Source: Tetramitus jugosus (taxonomy: Eukaryota; Heterolobosea; Eutetramitea; Acrasida; Vahlkampfiidae). Taken from it: a stretch of 64,000 nt of DNA. Where the stretch lies: assembly GCA_937625935.1 (NCBI GenBank), contig OW569389.1, forward strand, positions 335,694 to 399,693, read 5' to 3'. The notes under the pieces were generated by a model, which made no database searches, was not told where the DNA came from, and was given only the letters and a program-made list of their open reading frames with translations. Of this stretch, positions 52,731 through 61,135 are shown piece by piece (the stretch's first letter is position 1; each line of letters opens with the position of its first letter). A program made the position numbers and the translations under genes.

Positions 52731-52903
52731 AAGTATTTACGGGGTCTGACAGTTCTTTGGTTTTGATCATTGAAGTATTTGACACTGATGACGTAAGAAA
52801 TGGATCGCTTGATGAGTCGCAGCAAAAATAGAAAACTGAACACATTCTTCAACCGTCAATAGATGGAGAATCAAATTCCAGTAGTTGTACACATCTCATA
52901 AGT

Positions 52904-53029
52904 TTGCTGCACCAGTCTCTGACTCCAAAAAACCAAGGAGACATGTATCCGGAGGATTTAGTTGATGATGAGGTGGATGGAGATAGATATTGAGGCTATT
53001 GAAGATTTGACACTCAATATCTTTGATTG
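52904..53029 (+). repeat. About 110-bp dispersed duplication, copy B
   Basis: Matches 44601-44710 in the same orientation, with a short insertion near CCAAAAAACCAAGG. It is followed by kinase-derived sequence that is inverted relative to copy A. Confidence 0.8.
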
Positions 53030-53170
53030 CTACTTCGTACTCTAGACTAAGTATTATGTCCGATAATCCTGAATGAATTTACATCGCATTTCTCATCACA
53101 TGTTGTCTAACATCTCGGAGTACATGTACTCGAATGTACCAATAGCTTCCGGAGTCGTTTTCTTCTTCAC
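53030..53170 (-). pseudogene. Scrambled TKL-kinase fragment, copy B
   Basis: On the minus strand it holds subdomain VIII (ATTGGTACATTCGAGTACAT), then subdomain IX (GATGAGAAATGCGATGTAAA, with a stop), then subdomain II (GAAGTAGCAATCAAAGATAT). Normal kinase order is II-VIII-IX, so pieces have been permuted. It shares CGGACATAATACTTAGTCTA with copy A, so both derive from one earlier rearranged ancestor. Confidence 0.7.
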
Positions 53171-53625
53171 TTGAACTCAATTTGTACGCTGATTATTGTG
53201 TTCATTCACACCTGAGAAAGGATGTAAGATTGAAATTGGCGAGGTATTGTATTTCAGTACTCTGCGACATAGACCTTGTGCTTGTGGGACGGAATGAAAA
53301 AGTGGTCAGATTGCAACAATCATGAAAGTGAACGTGTGAGAATTTAATCTTGTTTTCATGCACAACCGAAGAGTTCATGCGACTTCCAGACACAATGTTT
53401 GTACTGCGTCCTTTTTTCGCTCCAAGATTAATTTCATTTTCATTGTAGCGCTTGAACCTCATGGTATGAACTTCTCTCGGTGTTGCTCAACCAGAATTCT
53501 CCGAAGCAACGGTTTTTTTCTTTCACGTTAAAAACCGCTAAAAACCGTTAAAAACAGGCACTTAAGAGGCAAACAAAGCCACCTAAGATCTGTGTCCAAG
53601 CCAATAACAAAACAACAGGAAAGAA

Positions 53626-56382
53626 ATGAAAAAACGTTTCCTGAGCGATGACGATGATGAAAACAAGAAGGAAGAGACAATCAAGCATAAGAAGATGAAG
53701 ACTAGCACACTTGAGATTCGTTCTACATTTGGCAGGGCTATATGGTCAAAAATCTTAGAGTTTTGTGACACTCCTGAATGGTTGCAATTGAGTTATACTT
53801 GCAAAGAAATCAATCAATTCAAATTCCATCGATCCTACATGCTCAACAAGATAAGAAAAGTGAGATATCATTGGGAGGGAATAGATGTTGAACATTTCTT
53901 TCGATTGGCCAAAGGAACATTGTTCAATGTTCACTTCAATGAGAATCAGAGTGTGACGGATAAACATTTCCAATTTTTGGAAAGCATTCACACACTTAAT
54001 ATGAGTGGTTGCAGGAAAATTACAGGTCGTGCATTCTCCTATTTGATTGGTATTCACACACTTAATATAAGTGGTTGCTGGAAAATCACAGATCGTGCAT
54101 TCTCCTATTTGAGTGGTATTCACACACTTGACATGAGTGGTTGCAGGAATATCACAGATGATGCATTTTGTCATTTGCGTGGCATTCACACACTTAATAT
54201 GAGTGGCTGCAGGAATATCACAGATGATGCATTTTGTCATTTGAGTGGCATTCACACACTTAATATGAGTGGTTGCAGCAATATCACAGATCGTGCATTC
54301 TCCTATTTGAGTGGTATTCACACACTTGATATGAGTGATTGCTGGGGAATCACAGATCGTGCATTCTCCTATTTGAGTGGTATTCACACACTTGACATGA
54401 GTGGTTGCTGGAAAATCACAGATGATGCATTTTGTCATTTGAGTGGTATTCACACACTTAATATGAGTGGTTGTATTTACCTCACAGATCGTGCATTCTC
54501 CTATTTGAGTGGTATTCACACACTTGACATGAGTGGTTGCTGGAAAATCACAGATGATGCATTTTGTCATTTGAGTGGTATTCACACACTTGACATGAGT
54601 GATTGCTGGAAAATCACAGATGATGCATTTTGTCATTTGAGTGGCATTCACACACTTAATATGAGTGGTTGCAGCAATATCACAGATCGTGCATTCTCCT
54701 ATTTGAGTGGTATTCACACACTTGACGTGAGTGATTGCTGGAAAATCACAGATGATGCATTTTGTCATTTGAGTGGCATTCACACACTTAATATGAGTGG
54801 TTGTATTTACCTCACAGATCGTGCATTCTCCTATTTGAGTGGTATTCACACACTTGACATGAGTGGTTGCAGGAATATCACAGATCGTGCGTTTTACTCT
54901 TTGGAGGGTGTTCACACCCGTAAACTCGGTTCATCATACGGTCAGAAGACGATCTCGGAACGATGGTATCACAGGAATCGTAAGATCTGGTCCCATAGTT
55001 CACGAGATGATTTTACTCCTCTTACTTGGACAAATTATTCACACAATGCAGTGGGAGCATTGAAGCCTAGTGAAGACAACGAAGAAAACACAAACAATGA
55101 GGGCGGTGAGGAAAATGAGGACGAGTTACTAAGGCAGCTTTATCGTCAAATTGAGAATCCAGAGAGATTTTGTCGCCAAATGTACGTTAGTCTCTCTAAC
55201 ATGAATCAATACATGATGGGCCAGAGTAGATATGGTCCAAGAGCAGCTTTACGCTCCTATCAGAACTACTCGTCAAAAACTAAAAGTTATATTGCCGACA
55301 ATGAACCAAGTGCAGATAGGGAAATTTTTCGAAAGTATATTTCTGGCCGGTATGTGGCAGATAACTATTTGAAGAGAATTGATTCGGCCCAGGATAAATA
55401 TTCTGAAATCATGGGGTATTCTGTTGAAAAATCTTGGGTCGTAGTTGAAGTAAACTGTCGTAATGCTTTGGACAAAATTGACGAAGAATTTACAAGTGAT
55501 ATTTTGGAGGGACATGTTCGAATTCGTTTTTTAGATCATGAAAAGTCAGCCCCACTCCATGACATAACTTGCCAGGATGAAATCGGTACCCCTGAATGTG
55601 AAGGTACTGTGGGTGCAGTAATCAAACACGAAGATGATATCTATGGACTAACTTGTGCCCACAATTGTCTTATTTTTGAGAAGAATACTGATGAGAGGCA
55701 AACCTTTCGCAACTTACAGAGCGCTGTTATCGCAAGATCACTTTATCAAAACGCCTCCATTGAGTTTGGAGAAAATAAGAACAAGGTTAGCTTGCAGGAA
55801 GCAGGCAACTGTGAAGTTTTCGATCCACGTCTTTATGATGCCGCGTTAATCAAGCTGCAGAATTTTAGGACTGAAGGTCTCACACAACATGAAATAGATT
55901 TGCCCAATATTGATTATTGTTCAGATGGTGACGATGTGAAAGAGGAGTTCTTGAAGGATACTTATTGTGTGCATATCGGAAGGAAGAACAACGCAACTGG
56001 AGAGAGGGAAGTTGCAATTGGCGTCCTAATATCTTGGGATACAGGGAGGAATCGAAAAGAGTCGTACGAAAAACAAATCCACATTGAGGGGAGGGACAAA
56101 GCATTTGGAAAGAAGGGTGACTCTGGTTCTTTGGTGTTTCAAGTGGGGTGGGAACAAGGTAGATTTCAGTTCTGGCCTATTGGTATTCTCCACGCTGTTG
56201 TGAAAACAAAAAACGCGTATGTGTTTCCTTTGGACAATTTTTTGAAAAGCTCTGGAAAGAACTCTGCGGGTCCAGACAACTTTGTTTATATCTATTCTGA
56301 CTTCGTTGAGAAATGCATCACGTCTCAACATAAGAGAGTACTCATTGATGGAATCAACGAAAACTTGTCCAATAATGACTAA
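53626..56382 (+). CDS. F-box / GIHTL-LRR / trypsin-like serine protease fusion
   Basis: 918 residues, uninterrupted. A basic N-terminus leads to an F-box-like helix pair (IWSKILEFCDTPEWLQLSYT, about 43-65). Fourteen LRR units of exactly 22 residues (about 119-427) follow, of the form GIHTLxMSGCxxITDxAFxxL. They come in two flavours (RAFSYLS and DAFCHLS) and are almost identical at DNA level. A linker of about 210 polar residues follows, then a chymotrypsin-fold domain with His679 in LTCAHN, Asp738 in YDAALIKL and Ser833 in KKGDSGSLVF, the trypsin-type triad and oxyanion loop. There is no signal peptide, so it is intracellular. A natural reading is a target-binding LRR that delivers substrates both to SCF and to its own protease. 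I do not know this architecture from described proteins. Confidence 0.8.
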   Translation: MKKRFLSDDDDENKKEETIKHKKMKTSTLEIRSTFGRAIWSKILEFCDTPEWLQLSYTCKEINQFKFHRSYMLNKIRKVRYHWEGIDVEHFFRLAKGTLFNVHFNENQSVTDKHFQFLESIHTLNMSGCRKITGRAFSYLIGIHTLNISGCWKITDRAFSYLSGIHTLDMSGCRNITDDAFCHLRGIHTLNMSGCRNITDDAFCHLSGIHTLNMSGCSNITDRAFSYLSGIHTLDMSDCWGITDRAFSYLSGIHTLDMSGCWKITDDAFCHLSGIHTLNMSGCIYLTDRAFSYLSGIHTLDMSGCWKITDDAFCHLSGIHTLDMSDCWKITDDAFCHLSGIHTLNMSGCSNITDRAFSYLSGIHTLDVSDCWKITDDAFCHLSGIHTLNMSGCIYLTDRAFSYLSGIHTLDMSGCRNITDRAFYSLEGVHTRKLGSSYGQKTISERWYHRNRKIWSHSSRDDFTPLTWTNYSHNAVGALKPSEDNEENTNNEGGEENEDELLRQLYRQIENPERFCRQMYVSLSNMNQYMMGQSRYGPRAALRSYQNYSSKTKSYIADNEPSADREIFRKYISGRYVADNYLKRIDSAQDKYSEIMGYSVEKSWVVVEVNCRNALDKIDEEFTSDILEGHVRIRFLDHEKSAPLHDITCQDEIGTPECEGTVGAVIKHEDDIYGLTCAHNCLIFEKNTDERQTFRNLQSAVIARSLYQNASIEFGENKNKVSLQEAGNCEVFDPRLYDAALIKLQNFRTEGLTQHEIDLPNIDYCSDGDDVKEEFLKDTYCVHIGRKNNATGEREVAIGVLISWDTGRNRKESYEKQIHIEGRDKAFGKKGDSGSLVFQVGWEQGRFQFWPIGILHAVVKTKNAYVFPLDNFLKSSGKNSAGPDNFVYIYSDFVEKCITSQHKRVLIDGINENLSNND
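53981..54910 (+). repeat. 66-bp tandem repeat array inside the LRR gene, 14 units
   Basis: Each unit codes one 22-residue LRR. Units are near identical, often differing by only a few bases, including synonymous positions. They fall in two types that partly alternate, with a repeating three- to four-unit higher order around 54370-54840. This implies recent unequal crossing-over or gene conversion. The periodicity also creates a long antisense open frame (53755-54915) that I do not regard as a gene. Confidence 0.9.
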
Positions 56383-56465
56383 GAACCCAATACTTTAGTA
56401 AGAACCCAATAAAAATTTGGAACTTTTCTTCCGTGTCTGACCCTCAGTAGCTGCTTCTGGGGTGG

Positions 56466-56477
56466 TTTGGGTTTGGG
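56466..56477 (+). repeat. Interstitial TTTGGG telomere-like tract, left border of captured block
   Basis: Two exact TTTGGG units, in a G-rich context (CTGGGGTGG just before), in the same orientation as the terminal telomere. It lies between the stop of the protease-LRR gene and the 5'-truncated first gene of the compact block. Only two units, so chance is possible; position makes it interesting. Confidence 0.6.
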
Positions 56478-56518
56478 ACATGTTATGCCAGTCTGAACCG
56501 AGGCTCTTTGCTATCTAG

Positions 56519-57109
56519 AAAAATCTAGACAGAGATGTAGCAATAGACTCATATGACAAAGTGTTCGACGACGATACAACAACTCCACTGACAATCGTCT
56601 CAGTGTCAATCAATGAAGTGATTGAAGACTATATTGTGGTAAACGAAGCATTTCTAGTGGGATACATGGGTCATGCCAAATTCACCACTGCCGCTGACAC
56701 CTTGTCTGAGAGACTGAAGAAACCTACTGAAGAAGTAGAGTTCTGTGGAGGAGAGTTACCTAAGTGTATCGAGATAGGACACAGACCAACAGTCGAGTTT
56801 GCTAGAGGATGGATAATACCAAAGAGATCTATCAAGCTCAAGTTGATCAACGTATGTGCAATGCCTTATCTGTTTGCATACAATGAAAAGGAGAGATCTG
56901 CAAAAGACAATTGGATGGCTAGAAAGAGAAACGCTGTCAATCACATAGCATCAAATACTCCATTCTCTAACGACAGAGTGGAATCAAATGGTATGTCTAT
57001 TGTTGATACAGGTGATCAACATCCATTGTTCGTGGTGATCAGACTTGTAATTGAATGTGATGGCGAACACATGAACGATGATGTATTCATACTCACAATA
57101 AACACATAA
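56519..57109 (+). CDS. 5'-truncated ORF, first gene of compact block
   Basis: The frame is open from 56519 (after a TAG) with no in-frame ATG before recognisable coding sequence, so the 5' end is missing. About 196 codons remain. The protein is beta-rich with strand-like pieces (LTIVSVSINEVIEDYIVVNEAFLVG, IKLKLINVCAMPYLF, LFVVIRLVIECDGE) and ends DVFILTINT. No signal peptide remains and no membrane segment is seen. I do not recognise it; the alternating strands would suit a structural (capsid- or coat-like) protein, which is speculation. Its TAA is followed after 11 bases by the next ATG. Confidence 0.55.
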   Translation, partial: KNLDRDVAIDSYDKVFDDDTTTPLTIVSVSINEVIEDYIVVNEAFLVGYMGHAKFTTAADTLSERLKKPTEEVEFCGGELPKCIEIGHRPTVEFARGWIIPKRSIKLKLINVCAMPYLFAYNEKERSAKDNWMARKRNAVNHIASNTPFSNDRVESNGMSIVDTGDQHPLFVVIRLVIECDGEHMNDDVFILTINT

Positions 57110-57120
57110 AACGAAAGCAC

Positions 57121-58050
57121 ATGATACATAAGCATCTGATTGGCAACTATCTTTCTATTATAGTAGTGGTTGTTGGTGTTGCAGAGTCTCTTTCCAACGG
57201 ATATGCTCTGAGACATGTCATTTACGCAAACTTCATACTACTGGTGATCAGTTCATTGGTGCTTGGAACAATAATCTGCAAATCAGATCAGTCAACGATC
57301 ACATTACAAGGGTGTGCAATATTGAGTATACTAGATATGTTATACACTCTGACATCATGGTCCAACAATGCACATTCATTCTGGACTCCCATAACCATTC
57401 CATTGTCAGTCTTGTTTAGTGTAATGATCATGAAGAAGCAGTATACCAGAAAGATGATAGTCACTTCGAATATAGTTACAATGGGAATAGTGATATGTGT
57501 TGTATCATCTATTATGCACAGACATCTAACCAGTGATATGAAACTGTTTCAAGAGACTAGGTCAATATTCAGTTATACTGTGTTCTGTCTGAGGAATGTT
57601 GCCGTAGATCATCATGTGAACAACTTCCATGATTTACTATACTATGTGTTCATTGCAAGTTATACTCAATACGCAGTTCTTGTACCATTGTGTGTATGGT
57701 CTGAGAATGCATGTATACCAAGAGTTGCAGGTATAGGACCAACAGCTGTTGCATTGATCAATAGATTGCTTATCATAAGTGTGATCAAGATGGCTTCAGC
57801 AGTGTCATATATCAATACCAGAGCATTGATTGATCCAACAGTGGCTCTTATACACTATATGTTCTACGAACAGACTACATCTGTATTGACTTTATTCGGT
57901 GTTATGATAATCCTTGTTGGTACTATATGGTATGCAACAGAGGAAAGGAAGTTGGCACAGAGATATATAGAAACATATTCTTCAGACTCTGATCAGGACG
58001 ATTTGCTTTCATACAATTTAGTTATACACGAGAAATGGAATCGAATGTAA
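57121..58050 (+). CDS. Ten-helix membrane protein, DMT/nucleotide-sugar-transporter-like
   Basis: 309 residues, with roughly ten hydrophobic segments spaced as in the drug/metabolite transporter superfamily (for example FILLVISSLVLGTII, TPITIPLSVLFSVMIMKK, IVTMGIVICVVSSIM, VLTLFGVMIILVGTIWYA). The 'PLSVLFS' and the late G..I.LVG..WY features are typical of that fold. The C-terminus is polar and acidic (SSDSDQDD). Its start is preceded by TAA AACGAAAGCAC, the block's shared motif. Substrate unknown; nucleotide sugars are the usual cargo of such proteins in eukaryotes and in some large viruses. Confidence 0.6.
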   Translation: MIHKHLIGNYLSIIVVVVGVAESLSNGYALRHVIYANFILLVISSLVLGTIICKSDQSTITLQGCAILSILDMLYTLTSWSNNAHSFWTPITIPLSVLFSVMIMKKQYTRKMIVTSNIVTMGIVICVVSSIMHRHLTSDMKLFQETRSIFSYTVFCLRNVAVDHHVNNFHDLLYYVFIASYTQYAVLVPLCVWSENACIPRVAGIGPTAVALINRLLIISVIKMASAVSYINTRALIDPTVALIHYMFYEQTTSVLTLFGVMIILVGTIWYATEERKLAQRYIETYSSDSDQDDLLSYNLVIHEKWNRM

Positions 58051-58059
58051 TAAAACAAG

Positions 58060-58776
58060 ATGAAAGCATCTCAGCTAATTGCCCTATTATTAATCGTTCT
58101 TATCTCAGTAGTATACGGACAAGGGTGTGTCTATGATATCTGTGGTATCTGTAATGGTGATGGAACTACGTGCGATACATCAGATACACAATGGAGTGAT
58201 TCATTCGAAGTGGACGCCACAACTATCTGCAACATTGCAAAAGCTGAAGGAGGACTGGACAGCGAAAATCCAACCTTCAACATCGATGTCTTCTCTTCCA
58301 AAGTAGACTACTCAGACACATTCTTTCAATTCAAAACATGCGACTCTGAAATAGCTGCTACTAGAATCAGTGCTGCAACAACAACAGAGATCACTACATT
58401 ATCAGGTCACGATGGAAACTTTGTTCATTATAGAACAACACCTACATTGAAGGACTTGTATATGTGCTCACCTGCAAATACTGAAGATGGTCGTTTGTTC
58501 ACAGACGTATCTGTTTCAGTTATATATCCAAAGACAGACGATGAAGGAAACTATTATTCTACACGATGTAATTTCAGAATTGCAAGAGACGATAACTCCA
58601 CAGACGTACAAGCAATGAAGATCACTCCATTGGGGTTTAGAGTGATCACTGGAGAATATTGGTGGGAACCTGTTGACTGGGTTTACAAGGTGTTGCTCAG
58701 AACACAAGTGAATATGATTGATGGTAATACTATCGATCTGTTATACCCAACAGTACCTATTTTAGAGAAAAAGTAA
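58060..58776 (+). CDS. Secreted Cys-rich protein, N-terminal part of a split ectodomain
   Basis: 238 residues with a signal peptide (1-20, LIALLLIVLISVVYG) and a CDICGICNGDGTTC-like block (VYDICGICNGDGTTCD, about 23-38) also seen twice in the 60210 gene. The rest is beta-rich. It ends in an A-rich run (GAGAAAAAGTAAAG), and the next frame starts two bases later. If one base were lost or slipped in that run the frames would fuse to a single protein of about 570 residues with one signal peptide and one C-terminal membrane helix. It was preceded by TAATAAAACAAG before its ATG. Confidence 0.6.
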   Translation: MKASQLIALLLIVLISVVYGQGCVYDICGICNGDGTTCDTSDTQWSDSFEVDATTICNIAKAEGGLDSENPTFNIDVFSSKVDYSDTFFQFKTCDSEIAATRISAATTTEITTLSGHDGNFVHYRTTPTLKDLYMCSPANTEDGRLFTDVSVSVIYPKTDDEGNYYSTRCNFRIARDDNSTDVQAMKITPLGFRVITGEYWWEPVDWVYKVLLRTQVNMIDGNTIDLLYPTVPILEKK

Positions 58777-58778
58777 AG

Positions 58779-59768
58779 ATGGAAGTTGTACAAGATATTA
58801 AGATCAAATCATCATCACTGACACCAAACGGAGCAAGCTGGTGTAGTGAGTCAATCTGTGAAAGATCATGGACTCTTTCAATTCAAGGAGATCGTCCACC
58901 AGTATGTGTTAAGAAGACTATTGTGTCTGGTTTCGCATTAAGCTCTGCTTATCAAGCATTGAATGGTCAACAAGTATCATTCAATCTGGCAGTTGATTCA
59001 TGTAGAACAGAAGCACCATCAGATGTGAATTTACCAGTACCAACTCACACACTCACATTGCATTCTACTATGGATACATCTTCAGTGCCAAACACTGAGT
59101 TTGTACATGGACAGACTGTTTACGGAAAGCTACAGATAGTAGAAGATGGTGGTAGTCTTCCAACCTGTGATGTTTATACAGCAACTATTTCCAAACTGGA
59201 GATGACATGTTTGTTTGAAGGCGAAGAGATTGACAGCAACACCTTGTGGCATTTGTTGTACAATGCAGAACCATTGTGGAATGGACCTGGTGTATACAAC
59301 AGTGCTGTAGAGACAAACGCTGGATCCTGTTCTGGTAGAAACGACTTCCAATTCACAGCAAGAGAGTTGAACGACAATAGTGCATGCTTTTTGAGAACCA
59401 ACTGGAAGTTTACAGCAGGTGGTGCACCTGATCCTGTTATCGAGCCATTGTTACCAATGAGAAAGCATCTTACAACCCCATCAACAACTCCATCCAACTC
59501 AACATCTGATAACACTCAACTCACTATTACATGTCCAAGTGGATCCATCTGGGATATGTTGAAGGGAGACTGTACTGCAATATTGACCAATCCACCAAAG
59601 GTCAAGGGTCTTGGATTGGCTGCTTGGTTCATTTTCACTGCTGTTGGTATCTTGATTGTATTAGCAGGAGTGATCGCTTGTGTAGTCACATGTTTGGATT
59701 CTGACAAGAAGAAGACTTACTACTCCATCCATGAGAGATCATATACAACAACTCACAAATACCATTAA
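58779..59768 (+). CDS. Type I membrane ectodomain, C-terminal part of a split gene
   Basis: 329 residues with no signal peptide of its own. It is a beta-rich, Cys-containing ectodomain with a Thr/Ser/Pro stem (PSTTPSNSTSDNTQ), a membrane helix near the end (LAAWFIFTAVGILIVLAGVIACVV) and a short tail with KK and Tyr residues (KKKTYYSIHERSYTTTHK). Without an upstream signal peptide this topology makes little sense, which supports fusion with the preceding frame through the A-run. Function is unknown; a surface attachment or coat role would fit the layout. Confidence 0.6.
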   Translation: MEVVQDIKIKSSSLTPNGASWCSESICERSWTLSIQGDRPPVCVKKTIVSGFALSSAYQALNGQQVSFNLAVDSCRTEAPSDVNLPVPTHTLTLHSTMDTSSVPNTEFVHGQTVYGKLQIVEDGGSLPTCDVYTATISKLEMTCLFEGEEIDSNTLWHLLYNAEPLWNGPGVYNSAVETNAGSCSGRNDFQFTARELNDNSACFLRTNWKFTAGGAPDPVIEPLLPMRKHLTTPSTTPSNSTSDNTQLTITCPSGSIWDMLKGDCTAILTNPPKVKGLGLAAWFIFTAVGILIVLAGVIACVVTCLDSDKKKTYYSIHERSYTTTHKYH

Positions 59769-59779
59769 AACGAAACAAG

Positions 59780-60173
59780 ATGGAACGTATATTAACTTGC
59801 TTATTGCTACTTATCATTGCATTAACAATCAGATGTGAGTTGCCCTACAAAACACTATCTGTGAAAGCACCTGGTCTGTCATCAGAATGGTTCATTACTA
59901 GAGATATACCCCAACCTTCGCAAGGATGTGTATTCTGGGCTGCCAATCATGCATCCACGTCGTATGACACAGATACCATGATCCATATAACAAGAAGGCT
60001 TTTGCAAACTGGGAGGATATATCTGTAGAAGTGTATACTGGTAGATCGTTCTTTGATCAGACATTTCCTGTGAACGTAGAACATCGTATAAGAATAGCAT
60101 GCGTTGTTGATAGTGGACCTGTTTTACAGATCAACTGGATGGATGTGATTCCATTATATATAACTAATTGATT
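59780..60173 (+). pseudogene. Small secreted protein gene with a frameshift
   Basis: The first frame (59780-60028) has a signal peptide (ILTCLLLLIIALTIRC) and then ELPYKTLSVKAPGLSSEWF. It loses sense after SYDTDTM. A second frame continues the protein style from about 59975 (DPYNKKAFANWEDISVEVY to LQINWMDVIPLYITN) and ends in TGA at 60171-60173. One indel near 59970 joins them into about 128 residues. The start is preceded by TAAAACGAAACAAG. Confidence 0.6.
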
Positions 60174-60209
60174 TTTCTCATACTCATTAAAACAAACTAC
60201 ATACCGCAA

Positions 60210-61124
60210 ATGAAGATTGGATATATACTATTGTTACTAAGCATTGTAGTAGCAACAGTCACTGCTCAATATGACTTTACCTACGATCAAGATCTGGTCA
60301 TAGGAGACACTATATATCATAACTGGTTGTATACTACTGGGATAATCAATCCTTGTCCCTCATGCATTGGTTTCAGCGTTACTTCTACACTAGTAGGACC
60401 AGATTCTGTTACAATCACTGCCAGTAAAAACAACAACTGGAACAATTTGGATGCTGGGTTTATCGAAGCCAATAGGAAAGAGTCTACACATTATACGATA
60501 GAGGTTAGAGGAGTTGCAAATGTTGGTGGACAAGCACAGTTTCAATCATATACATTATTCACTCTCAGATTCGACGAAGAAAGAATCTATTACAGATGTA
60601 ATGGTGTGAATGGAAACAATCCAGCTGTGTGTAGTGGATCAGGTGAATGTACAGATACAGACACATGTGCGTGTACAGAGGCACATGAAGGATCAAATTG
60701 TGAGATCTTATGTACGTCATATGATCAATGTGGTACATGCAATGGTGATGGTTCTACATGTTCACCACCAGAGCCAACCCCTTCACTATCACCTGTACCA
60801 GAACCTAGCTGTACGTCATACGACAAATGTGGTGTATGCAATGGAGATGGAACAAGCTGTGGGGAAGGTGTAGAAGAAGACATTCTCACTCAAAAGAGTT
60901 ACTGTTCTATCAGTCCATACTACGATGGGGCTCTATTAAGATATAACATGATCGTGTCAACATCGGCATTTACCGAGTACACCACGGATTTCCTACCATG
61001 GTGTACAGACAATGATATTATGAGTAGAAGCATCAGTGGATCTGCTCTGTTCGATACTACAGAAGGTATTCGTCATGTTTACTATTTAGGGTTGGGTTTG
61101 GGTTTGGGATTCCCTTGTCCCTAA
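60210..61124 (+). pseudogene. Secreted protein with CNGDG repeats, truncated by telomere-like sequence
   Basis: Start at the ATG at 60210, which gives a clean signal peptide (IGYILLLLSIVVATVTA). A beta-rich domain (about 20-130) is followed by an EGF-like block (CNGVNGNNPAVCSGSGEC, CACTEAHEGSNC) and two copies of CTSYDxCGxCNGDGxxC separated by a Pro/Ser stem. A second beta-rich domain begins near residue 228. At about 61085 the reading frame passes into TTTAGGGTTGGGTTTGGG, which adds a Leu-Gly tail and a stop. The natural C-terminus, probably including a membrane helix, is missing. Confidence 0.65.
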
Positions 61125-61135
61125 ACCAAACCCAC
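61085..61135 (+). repeat. Head-to-head telomere-like junction
   Basis: TTTAGGGTTGGGTTTGGG plus another TTTGGG is followed by ATTCCCTTG and then CCCTAAACCAAACCCA, the C-rich orientation. G-rich running into C-rich telomere sequence is what an end-to-end fusion leaves behind. The tracts are short and imperfect, so age or partial loss must be assumed. Confidence 0.6.

Noticed and set aside
52594-52845. 84-codon upstream extension of the minus-strand F-box/LRR frame
   Set aside because: It is Cys/Thr/Arg-rich noise before the F-box and is antisense to a clear ankyrin unit; the ATG at 52593 directly precedes the F-box.
53755-54915. 386-codon antisense frame across the LRR array (repeats of KCVNTTQ and TKCIICD)
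   Set aside because: It exists because the 66-bp repeat keeps all frames periodic. Its sequence is the exact antisense of an evident LRR gene and has no domain of its own.
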